From positions 1 to 64,000 of the forward strand of contig NZ_CAMYBV010000002.1 of assembly GCF_947254095.1 (NCBI RefSeq): a stretch of 64,000 nucleotides of DNA, given 5' to 3'. Below, piece after piece: positions 1 to 6,914 of the stretch (its first letter is position 1; each line of letters begins with the position of its first letter). The notes under the pieces were generated by a model. It was given only the letters and a program-made list of their open reading frames with translations, ran no database searches and had not been told where the DNA came from. The translations under genes were made by a program, and so were the position numbers. The DNA comes from an uncultured Mobiluncus sp. Its GTDB lineage: Bacteria; Actinomycetota; Actinomycetes; Actinomycetales; Actinomycetaceae.

Positions 1-551
1 AGATTCTGTTCGTGCCGGCAGCTGACCACAACATCATGGCGGCCTTTGGCAAGACAAACAAGAAAGGTTCCCCGACAGTTTCGCTGTGGGTGACCAACAT
101 TGTGTCTTCTATCGTCTACGTCATCATGATTTTGGGCTTCTCCTCGAGCTACACCGACTTGATTACCATCGCGGCTTCGCTGATTATTCCTTGCTACATC
201 ATTTCCGCCGTCTACCAGGTCATTCAGACCTCGCATGGACGCAACGAAGCGGAAGGTGTGAAAGCATCGAAAGGCTACCGGATGTGCGTTGGTATCATCG
301 CTACCGTCTACACAGCCTGGTTGCTGTGGGCTGGCGGCATTGGGCTGCTGTTCCTCAACGGTTTGCTGTGGTTGATTGGTTCCCCACTCTATTACCTGGG
401 GCGTAAGGAACAGTATCCTGACCAGCCGGCTTTCCAGGGTAAAGACAAGATTTTCCTGGGCGTGGCCATAGCCTTCACGGTACTGCTGATTATCTGGGTC
501 ATCGTATTCAAGGGTGACTTCATCAGCGCTATGTTCTGGAACGGTCTGTAA
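1..551 (+). CDS. arcD: Arginine/ornithine antiporter ArcD, C-terminal part (5' end outside window)
   Basis: The reading frame is open from base 3 and enters from the left edge, so only about 182 C-terminal residues are visible. They form four or five hydrophobic segments separated by short charged loops, as in the end of a 12-helix APC-superfamily transporter. The immediate downstream genes are arcA, arcB and arcC, so the natural reading is the electroneutral arginine/ornithine exchanger of the arginine deiminase pathway in the cytoplasmic membrane. The motif GSPLYYLGRKEQ near the end resembles the cytoplasmic end of basic amino acid antiporters. The gene ends in TAA. Specificity is inferred from context; another APC amino acid transporter is possible. 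Confidence 0.82.
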   Translation, partial: ILFVPAADHNIMAAFGKTNKKGSPTVSLWVTNIVSSIVYVIMILGFSSSYTDLITIAASLIIPCYIISAVYQVIQTSHGRNEAEGVKASKGYRMCVGIIATVYTAWLLWAGGIGLLFLNGLLWLIGSPLYYLGRKEQYPDQPAFQGKDKIFLGVAIAFTVLLIIWVIVFKGDFISAMFWNGL

Positions 552-577
552 AGACCACCGACAATTGAATCTTGCGT

Positions 578-635
578 TTTCTTTGGCGATGGCCCGGTGA
601 GGCCACCCGACCGAATCGAGCCATCGCCAAAGAAA
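578..635 (+). repeat. 16-bp perfect inverted repeat between arcD and arcA
   Basis: Bases 578-593 (TTTCTTTGGCGATGGC) are the exact reverse complement of 620-635, with a 26-nt loop. No T-run follows on the plus strand, so it is not a classic terminator. It may be a processing or stabilising hairpin at the 3' end of arcD, or a protein-binding site. The rest of the 552-791 gap shows no gene. Confidence 0.75.
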
Positions 636-791
636 GTCTCATGAATAATAACTTCATATGCACACAGCCTGAGGGCCAAAGGGGTCCTCTCGGCTCGGTT
701 CGTACACTTGTATTGATGACTATGAAGTCCTCACGCCCTTTGGTGAACAGTGTGCGTACCAAAATAACGATTACGTTAGGAAGGAATCAAT

Positions 792-2045
792 ATGAACAAC
801 AAAGTTGGCGTTTACTCTGAGGCAGGGGTTCTGCGTACTGTGATGGTTTGCAGGCCTGATTTGGCTCATAAGCGACTAACTCCCGAAAACTGCTCGGACC
901 TGCTATTCGATGATGTCTTGTGGGTTGAAGAAGCACAGAAGCACCACGATGACTTCGTGGCTCAGATGAAGGCCCGCGACATCGAAGTGCTCGATATGCA
1001 GGTTATGCTGGGTGAAGTTTTGGATAACAAAGAAGCCCGCAAGTTTGTACTCGACCGCCGTGTCGCCGACGACATGGTCAACCCCATTGTTGCCAAGGAC
1101 TTCCGTGATTACTTCACGGAAATGGACTCCAAGGAACTGGCTCGTTACCTCATCGGCGGTATCAACCTCGACGAGATTCCCGATGAAGTCGGTGGCGTGT
1201 ACAAGAAGGCTGTGACCCCTGACGGTTACAACCGGCACGACTGGATTTTCAATCCGCTGCCCAATACCCAGTTCACTCGTGACAACTCCGCTTGGGTGTT
1301 CAATGGTGTGTCCCTGAACCCGATGTACTGGCAGGCCCGCCGTCAGGAGACCCTCCTGACCCACGCTATTTACCAGTACCACCCGCGTTTCGCTAACGAG
1401 GACTTCAACATCTGGTTCGGCGCTGATCCCGACAAGAAGTGGCACCCCAACACCTTCATCGAAGGTGGCGACGTGATGCCTCTGAAGGACGGAGTGCTGC
1501 TGGTCGGCATGGGCGAGCGTACCTCGCTGAACGCCACTACGGAGCTGGCCAAGGAAATGTTCGCCAAGAAGGCTGCTGAGCGCGTCATCGTGGCGCGTAT
1601 TCCGCGGACTCGTGCAGCAATGCACCTGGATACCATCTTTACGTTCTGCTCCGAAGACGTCGTGAACGCTTACCTGCCTTACGTGGACAATACCTGGACC
1701 TTCTCGTTGCGTCCGGACGAGTCTAAGCCCAGCGGCATTGATATCCGTCGGGACGGCACGAAACTAGTCGACACCTTGAACGAGGCGCTGGGCGTGAAGT
1801 TCCATGTCTGCCCCACCGGCGGCGACTACTTCAACGTCGAACGCGAACAGTGGAACGACGCGAACAACACCCTGGCTATTGCTCCGGGCGTCGTGATGGG
1901 CTACCGCTCCAACATCGAGACCAACAAGAACCTGCGCAATGCTGGTATCGAGGTGCTCGAGATTGACGGCGCCGAACTCGGCCGTGGCCGCGGTGGTTCT
2001 CGCTGCATGAGCTGCCCGATTGCTCGCGATCCGCTCTACAAGTAG
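792..2045 (+). CDS. arcA: Arginine deiminase
   Basis: Hydrolyses L-arginine to L-citrulline and ammonia, the first step of the cytoplasmic arginine deiminase pathway. The 417-residue product has the normal family length (about 400-420). Visible landmarks are FTRDNS at 161-166, containing a substrate-binding Asp, MHLDT at 277-281 with the catalytic His, and the C-terminal SRCMSCPIARDP, whose first Cys (residue 405) is the nucleophile that forms the covalent amidino intermediate. The ATG follows AGGAAGGAA with good spacing. It lies between arcD and arcB, and the arcA-arcB gap holds a strong terminator-like hairpin, so arcA mRNA may greatly exceed arcBC mRNA. Confidence in function is very high. 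Confidence 0.98.
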   Translation: MNNKVGVYSEAGVLRTVMVCRPDLAHKRLTPENCSDLLFDDVLWVEEAQKHHDDFVAQMKARDIEVLDMQVMLGEVLDNKEARKFVLDRRVADDMVNPIVAKDFRDYFTEMDSKELARYLIGGINLDEIPDEVGGVYKKAVTPDGYNRHDWIFNPLPNTQFTRDNSAWVFNGVSLNPMYWQARRQETLLTHAIYQYHPRFANEDFNIWFGADPDKKWHPNTFIEGGDVMPLKDGVLLVGMGERTSLNATTELAKEMFAKKAAERVIVARIPRTRAAMHLDTIFTFCSEDVVNAYLPYVDNTWTFSLRPDESKPSGIDIRRDGTKLVDTLNEALGVKFHVCPTGGDYFNVEREQWNDANNTLAIAPGVVMGYRSNIETNKNLRNAGIEVLEIDGAELGRGRGGSRCMSCPIARDPLYK

Positions 2046-2071
2046 AGCCACTCGTAAGCGGTTTTAAGTTT

Positions 2072-2128
2072 CCCCTCCGGGCTGCCTCGGAGGTTATCAA
2101 CGAGGCAGCCCGGAGGGGTATGTTTTTT
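2072..2128 (+). terminator. Strong intrinsic terminator or attenuator between arcA and arcB
   Basis: A perfect 18-bp stem pairs 2072-2089 with 2101-2118 around an 11-nt loop. TATG and then six Ts (2123-2128) follow. This is the best terminator in the window, yet it sits inside an operon-like gene order, suggesting partial termination after arcA. Confidence 0.88.
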
Positions 2129-2173
2129 CTGGCCGGCAGCCGTAACCTTTTTCGGTGCGACACCGGCCAGAAA
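2126..2173 (+). repeat. 11-bp inverted repeat in the arcB leader
   Basis: TTTCTGGCCGG (2126-2136) is the exact reverse complement of 2163-2173, with a 26-nt loop. Its 5' arm overlaps the last three Ts of the preceding terminator. It could protect the 5' end of an arcBC transcript or be an operator. No regulator motif was recognised. Confidence 0.6.
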
Positions 2174-2237
2174 TTCGGAGAGATGTTCTCCGCACATTAC
2201 CAATCATCAAGAAAACACCAATTTGAAAGGAAAACCC

Positions 2238-3239
2238 ATGACTGATTTTCACGGTCGTCACTTTTTGAAAGAACTCGACTTTACTCCTGCCGAGTGGCTG
2301 GAGCTGCTTGAGCTGGCTGCTGAACTGAAAGCCGCGAAGAAAGAAGGTCGCGAAGTTCAGTACCTGAAGAACAAGAACATTGCTCTGATTTTCGAAAAGA
2401 CTTCGACCCGTACCCGCTGCTCTTTTGAGGTTGCCGCCTATGATCAGGGCGCTCATGTAACTTATCTGGATCCGTCTGGTTCGCAGATGGGCCACAAGGA
2501 ATCTATCGAAGATACCGCGCGCGTCCTGGGTCGTTTCTACGACGGTATCGAATACCGCGGTGACTCCCAGCACAAAGTGGACGTCCTGGCTGAAATGTCC
2601 GGCGTGCCGGTGTGGAACGGCTTGACCGATCAATGGCACCCCACCCAGATGCTGTGTGACATGCTGACCATGCACGAGCAGAGCGGCAAGCCTTACAACG
2701 AGATTTCTTTTGCTTATGTTGGCGACTCTCGCTTCAACATGGCGAACTCTCTGTTGATTTCCGGCGCGATGCTGGGAATGGACGTGCGGATTGTGGCGCC
2801 TAAGGAACTGTGGAACTCCTCGGAGATTATCGCCAAGGCCGAGGAAATCGCCAAGCAGACCGGTGCCAAGATTCTGCACACCGAGAGCGTTGATGAAGGC
2901 GTCAAGGGCGTGGACTTCGTCTACACGGATATTTGGGTTTCCATGGGCGAGCCGAAGGAAGTTTGGGATGAACGCATCAAGCTGCTGAAGCCCTACCAGG
3001 TGAACGCTGAACTGATGGCCAAGACTGGTAATCCGAACACCAAGTTCCTGCACTGCTTGCCGTCTTTCCACGACCGCCACACGACCGTTGGCGAAGACAT
3101 CTACCAGAAGTACGGCCTGGACGGTATGGAAGTGACCGACGACGTCTTTAACGGCGAGTGTTCTGCGGTGTTTGACCAAGCGGAAAACCGGATGCACACG
3201 ATTAAGGCCGTTATGGTGGCGACGCTAGGAGAAAAGTAG
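2238..3239 (+). CDS. arcB: Ornithine carbamoyltransferase, catabolic
   Basis: Transfers the carbamoyl group between citrulline and phosphate to give ornithine and carbamoyl phosphate in arginine fermentation. The carbamoyl-phosphate-binding motif STRTR is at residues 56-60, HPTQ near residue 134 and HCLP near 272, where the family usually has HCLPAFHD and this protein has Ser for Ala. The start is ATG 2238, preceded by GAAAGGA, giving 333 residues, the family norm; a TTG 15 bases upstream has no ribosome site. The catabolic rather than biosynthetic role (argF) follows from its position between arcA and arcC, with only 2 bp to arcC. Confidence 0.96.
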   Translation: MTDFHGRHFLKELDFTPAEWLELLELAAELKAAKKEGREVQYLKNKNIALIFEKTSTRTRCSFEVAAYDQGAHVTYLDPSGSQMGHKESIEDTARVLGRFYDGIEYRGDSQHKVDVLAEMSGVPVWNGLTDQWHPTQMLCDMLTMHEQSGKPYNEISFAYVGDSRFNMANSLLISGAMLGMDVRIVAPKELWNSSEIIAKAEEIAKQTGAKILHTESVDEGVKGVDFVYTDIWVSMGEPKEVWDERIKLLKPYQVNAELMAKTGNPNTKFLHCLPSFHDRHTTVGEDIYQKYGLDGMEVTDDVFNGECSAVFDQAENRMHTIKAVMVATLGEK

Positions 3240-3241
3240 AT

Positions 3242-4201
3242 ATGCGTATAGTTATTGCTTTGGGCGGCAACGCCCTGCTGCGACGCGGAGAAAAACCAGA
3301 TTCCGCCACGCAGATTGCTAACGTTGAGTTGGCGGTGCAGCAACTTGCTCCCTTGGCGGAAGAACATGAAGTGGTTATTACCCACGGTAATGGTCCCCAG
3401 GTTGGCGTGTTGGCTCTGCAGTCAGCTAACGATCCGAACCTGACCCAGCCCTATGCCTTTGATACTTTGGGTGCACAGACCCAGGGCATGATTGGCTACT
3501 GGCTGTTGCAGTCCTTGCAGAATAACCTCCCGGGACGTCAGGTGGCTTCTTTTGTGAACCAGACTCTGGTTTTGGCTGGAGATCCTGCGTTTGATAATCC
3601 GACCAAGTTTGTGGGTCAGGTTTATAACAAGGAAGAAGCTGACGAGTTGGCTAAGTCTCGTGGCTGGGTGATGAAGGCTGACGGGGAGTATTTCCGTCGG
3701 GTTGTCGGGTCTCCTCGGCCGCAGCGTGTGGTGGAGACTCGTTTGATTCGCCGGATGCTCGATGTTGGTGCTGTGGTGGTTTGCGCGGGCGGTGGCGGTA
3801 TCCCTGTCATTCGCAACGAGAAGGGCAAACTGCAGGGTGTCGAGGCTGTGATTGATAAGGATCTGACCGCCGCGACCCTGGCAGAGCATCTGGATGCAGA
3901 TTTCTTGATGATTCTGACCGATGTGCCCGCTGTGATGGAGAAGTTTGGTACTCCTGAGCAGAAGGAAATTCATCGTGCTAGTCCCGCTGCGATGCGCGCG
4001 GGCGGTTTCCCCGCTGGCTCTATGGGGCCGAAGGTGGAGGCAGCCTGCCGTTTCGTGGAGCTGACCGGCGATGTCGCCGCGATTGGGCAGCTCAGCGATG
4101 CTCAAAAGATTATCGCGGGCGAATCCGGCACCATCATTACCCCAGGTGGGAACTATGGTGGTCCTGATGACATCAGCCAGCACAGCTACAAGAAATTGTA
4201 A
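3242..4201 (+). CDS. arcC: Carbamate kinase
   Basis: Uses carbamoyl phosphate and ADP to make ATP, ammonia and CO2, the energy-yielding last step of the arginine deiminase pathway. The 319-residue protein starts with RIVIALGGNALL, the nucleotide-binding glycine loop of the amino acid kinase fold, and carries HGNGPQVG near residue 44, both diagnostic of carbamate kinase. The C-terminal GTIITPGG is also typical. Its ATG lies 2 bp after the arcB stop, and GGAGAAAAG at the end of arcB serves as the ribosome site, so translation is probably coupled. A hairpin follows the gene. Confidence 0.97.
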   Translation: MRIVIALGGNALLRRGEKPDSATQIANVELAVQQLAPLAEEHEVVITHGNGPQVGVLALQSANDPNLTQPYAFDTLGAQTQGMIGYWLLQSLQNNLPGRQVASFVNQTLVLAGDPAFDNPTKFVGQVYNKEEADELAKSRGWVMKADGEYFRRVVGSPRPQRVVETRLIRRMLDVGAVVVCAGGGGIPVIRNEKGKLQGVEAVIDKDLTAATLAEHLDADFLMILTDVPAVMEKFGTPEQKEIHRASPAAMRAGGFPAGSMGPKVEAACRFVELTGDVAAIGQLSDAQKIIAGESGTIITPGGNYGGPDDISQHSYKKL

Positions 4202-4273
4202 ATGTAGAGCGGTAGCTCTATTGCCCCGGGACTACGTTCATTTAACGTATTCCGGCATTCTGTAGATGATGTG

Positions 4274-4304
4274 TTCGCGGGGAAGCGAGGAGCTTCCCCG
4301 CGAA
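4274..4304 (+). terminator. Hairpin terminator-like structure after arcC
   Basis: TTCGCGGGGAAGC (4274-4286) pairs perfectly with 4292-4304 around a 5-nt loop. The stem is strong but the downstream T content is low (TCGCATTTAA). It probably ends the arc transcript. The 4202-4453 gap otherwise shows no gene. Confidence 0.65.
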
Positions 4305-4453
4305 TCGCATTTAACGGTATGAATCAACGTGTCCTGAGCCCGTACTGCTAGCGTGGACCGAAGTTGAACTGGTTTAGGATTTGTTTCAGTGGGTTCAGCA
4401 GAGAGCATAATGGAATTGGGTCAAAAAGGCATCCGGCATCCACGGGGAGGACA

Positions 4454-5419
4454 ATGCGAGCCGATATGGAACGAAACGAACTGGAAAAGTTTTCACCGCA
4501 GGTCCAGATACCCGCAGATTTCGTGAGTTTCTGGAGCGAGACACTGCAGGAATCTCGTCAGATTCCAGCGCTCGCTCAGCTGCAGAGGGTCGATAGCCCG
4601 ATAGAAACCCTCGAATTTTACGATGTGACCTTCCCCGGATTTGCCGGCGAAAACATCAAAGGCTGGCTGACGGGTGCACCCGGATTTACCAAACGCGAGA
4701 ACCAACCCCTCATCGTAGAATACCTCGGCTACGGGGTAGGACGCGGGGTACCCGGAGAACGCATGTTCTGGCCTTCTGCCGGTTACGTGCATCTCATTAT
4801 GGACAGCCGCGGTCAAGGCGGAGACTGCGGCACCGGGGGAGCCACTCCCGATCCGCACCCCGCCCCTCCGCACGCTTTCGGATTCTTTACACTGGGCGTT
4901 GAAAACCGCGAAACCTATTACTTTCGCCGCCTCATCACTGACGCCTACCGGGCTATTGACACCGCGTTGACCTTAAACTTTATCGACCCGACGCGAATTT
5001 TTGTGGCTGGAGCGTCCCAGGGCGGAACCTTGGCGGCCTGCGTCGGGGCGCGGCACGAGGGGGTGAGGGCGGTACTGTCGGATTTGGCTCTGGGCAACGT
5101 ACTCTATGGGGTCAGTCACAATGACCACATGCCCTATCGGGAAGTGCAGCGTTATCTGCGAGCCTACCCGGACCGATACGACCAGGTTGAAACCACCCTG
5201 GCGTACTTTGATGCCGTCAATTTCGCGCGACAAGCCGTTCATCCGGCCTATTTCTCAGTGTCGCTCAGTGATGAGTACGTGCCTCCCGCCTGCACCTACT
5301 CAATTTTCAACGAGTGGAGCGGGGACAAACGCATGGAAGTGTATCCCTTTAACGAACACGACGACCCCAACCTGCACCACCTGTTAAAGCAACACGCCTG
5401 GCTGGAGCAGTTTCACTAA
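4454..5419 (+). CDS. Acetyl ester hydrolase of the AXE1 / cephalosporin-C deacetylase family
   Basis: Predicted alpha/beta-hydrolase that removes acetyl groups from sugars such as acetylated xylose or xylo-oligosaccharides; cephalosporin C deacetylation is a side activity of the family. The 321-residue length matches (about 320). Motifs in order are LGYGVGRG, the RGQGGD motif, the nucleophile elbow GASQGG with the catalytic Ser, LSDEYVPP with the catalytic Asp, and NEHDD with the His. There is no signal peptide, so it is cytoplasmic. ATG 4454 is chosen because GGGGAGG lies just upstream. It stands alone downstream of the arc terminator and overlaps the convergent next gene by 4 bp. The natural substrate is unknown. 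Confidence 0.88.
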   Translation: MRADMERNELEKFSPQVQIPADFVSFWSETLQESRQIPALAQLQRVDSPIETLEFYDVTFPGFAGENIKGWLTGAPGFTKRENQPLIVEYLGYGVGRGVPGERMFWPSAGYVHLIMDSRGQGGDCGTGGATPDPHPAPPHAFGFFTLGVENRETYYFRRLITDAYRAIDTALTLNFIDPTRIFVAGASQGGTLAACVGARHEGVRAVLSDLALGNVLYGVSHNDHMPYREVQRYLRAYPDRYDQVETTLAYFDAVNFARQAVHPAYFSVSLSDEYVPPACTYSIFNEWSGDKRMEVYPFNEHDDPNLHHLLKQHAWLEQFH

Positions 5420-6126
5420 CGTTCTATTGCGTCCCAGTCCGGGGTGTGCGCAGCGAGTGGAGGACGCCAATCGGGACCCGATTGCGGGCTTGCCAGCAAG
5501 GCAATCTGAGCATTGACCCCCTTGACTGTGTCCAGGGCGAGTTTGCGCCCCGAGAAAAACCCGATAGCGCCGCCGATACCCAGGGGGATAAAACGCCCCA
5601 CAACGTGTCCCGAAAGTTTTTTAGAAATCTTTTTCCCGGCGAACTGTGCCAAGGCCTTATTGACCGAACTCAGGGTCGCGGAAGCATTATCGGCAACTTG
5701 AGCACGCGCCCAGTTCCAGATGCCGAATCCGGCCTGGTCATATACCAGCTTGCTGGCTTCATCCCCAAGTATTGCCGAGAGAACCAAAGTTTTGCGAGCC
5801 TCTAGGTTTTGGGTGGGAACGCCCGAAAGTCGTGCCATCGTCAACACGTAAAGCGCTGTGTTGGCGGCAAATACGCTCAGTTCTACCCCGGTCAGAGCAG
5901 CCCCAAGAGCCAGCCCGGAGCCGGGGACCGCGGCTCCCGCCCCCACTCCTGCGGAAGCCGTTTGGGACACCCGCACGTAGCGTCGCGTCACCAGATTCAT
6001 CAGCGCGGGGGTAGAAATGCCCGGATGTTTATCGAGCAGCCGGGCAATAGTCCGGTCGATGTGCCGTTCCGGCAGGCTTAAAGCGGCATTGAGCAGGGCG
6101 TCGGTATCTCGGGGTAGTTTCTGCAT
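5416..6126 (-). CDS. Uncharacterised glycine-rich protein, EcsC-like
   Basis: A 236-residue protein with no confident family assignment. Residues about 45-105 form a Gly/Ala-rich hydrophobic stretch (GVGAGAAVPGSGLALGAAL) followed by an amphipathic helix, and a second glycine-rich hydrophobic patch (IPLGIGGAIGFFSGRK) lies near 190. The pattern resembles EcsC-family or other peripheral membrane proteins, but no catalytic motif is visible. The ATG has no Shine-Dalgarno; instead TAGATT lies 6 nt upstream, suggesting leaderless translation. It converges with the acetyl esterase gene, their stops overlapping. Function is unknown. Confidence 0.75.
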   Translation of the reverse strand: MQKLPRDTDALLNAALSLPERHIDRTIARLLDKHPGISTPALMNLVTRRYVRVSQTASAGVGAGAAVPGSGLALGAALTGVELSVFAANTALYVLTMARLSGVPTQNLEARKTLVLSAILGDEASKLVYDQAGFGIWNWARAQVADNASATLSSVNKALAQFAGKKISKKLSGHVVGRFIPLGIGGAIGFFSGRKLALDTVKGVNAQIALLASPQSGPDWRPPLAAHTPDWDAIER

Positions 6127-6132
6127 TTAACC

Positions 6133-6138
6133 AATCTA
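6133..6138 (-). promoter_or_regulatory. -10 hexamer of a leaderless promoter for the EcsC-like gene
   Basis: Minus-strand TAGATT is separated by 6 nt from the ATG at 6126, and no ribosome site is present. It belongs to a set of seven such arrangements in this window. No clear -35 box. Confidence 0.45.
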
Positions 6139-6185
6139 TCGCGGCGAGCCTGATTTTTCGCGGAGGACAGTTTTTCGGGGGACGG

Positions 6186-6779
6186 TTAGAACAAGGTTTC
6201 CTGTATGCCTGCGTCTCGAGTATCTGGCGGTGCGGTGGGCGCAGTCGTGCTGAGGGGAGCCGTGTTCGCCGCGAACTGAGGGTGGGGGGCTAAGCTGCGC
6301 AGTTCAGGGCTTAAACCGGGGCCGGTACGGGGGGAAAGCCCCTGTTGATAGGCGGTGGCGGCCCCACGAGCCAGCTGGTCGACCTTCTCGTTCAGGGTGT
6401 GTCCGGCGTGGCCTTTCACCCAATGGAAGTCCACCGCTCGCCCTGCCAGACCCTGATCTAAACGTTTCATCAGGTCATCGTTCAACACTGCTTTGCCGTC
6501 AGCCTTGCGCCAACCCCGGCGTTTCCATCCCGGCATCCACTTGGTTACCGAGTTGATGACATATTGAGAATCGCACAAGAAATGAATGGTTAGGTTGGTG
6601 ATGCCAGCGGTTCGTTCCAAGAAATCCACCACTGCCATCAGTTCGCCGCGGTTGTTCGTGGACTCGCTCCAGCCTCCTGCCGCCCAACAATTTTCATCAA
6701 CGTACCACGCCCACCCGGCTGGTCCGGGGTTGCCCAAGGCCGAGCCGTCCGCCGCCACTGTGATTTCCATGCTTTCCAT
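6186..6779 (-). CDS. rnhA: Ribonuclease HI
   Basis: Cleaves the RNA strand of RNA-DNA hybrids in R-loops and replication primers. All four catalytic acidic residues are visible: D11 (AADGSALGNPG), E46 (NNRGELM), D70 (LCDSQYV) and D134 (NEKVDQLARG), with the conserved His of KGHAGH before the last. The core is about 145 residues; a 50-residue Pro/Ala/Thr-rich tail of unknown use follows, ending in GIQETLF. The start could be ATG 6779 or the in-frame ATG at 6770; neither has a strong ribosome site. It is transcribed away from the phosphatase operon. Confidence 0.93.
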   Translation of the reverse strand: MESMEITVAADGSALGNPGPAGWAWYVDENCWAAGGWSESTNNRGELMAVVDFLERTAGITNLTIHFLCDSQYVINSVTKWMPGWKRRGWRKADGKAVLNDDLMKRLDQGLAGRAVDFHWVKGHAGHTLNEKVDQLARGAATAYQQGLSPRTGPGLSPELRSLAPHPQFAANTAPLSTTAPTAPPDTRDAGIQETLF

Positions 6780-6914
6780 TTTAGGGGGAAACGGTTTGAA
6801 AACGACACCGAGACTAGTCCGCCGCCTAACATACTGAGGATTTTAAGCACTCTGGGTACGTGTAGACTTAATGGTGAAAACAGAATAGTGGAACGATTGC
6901 AAAGGACAATAACA

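Noticed and set aside
2097..3197. 366-codon minus-strand open frame
   Set aside because: It is the antisense shadow of arcB and crosses the arcA-arcB terminator.
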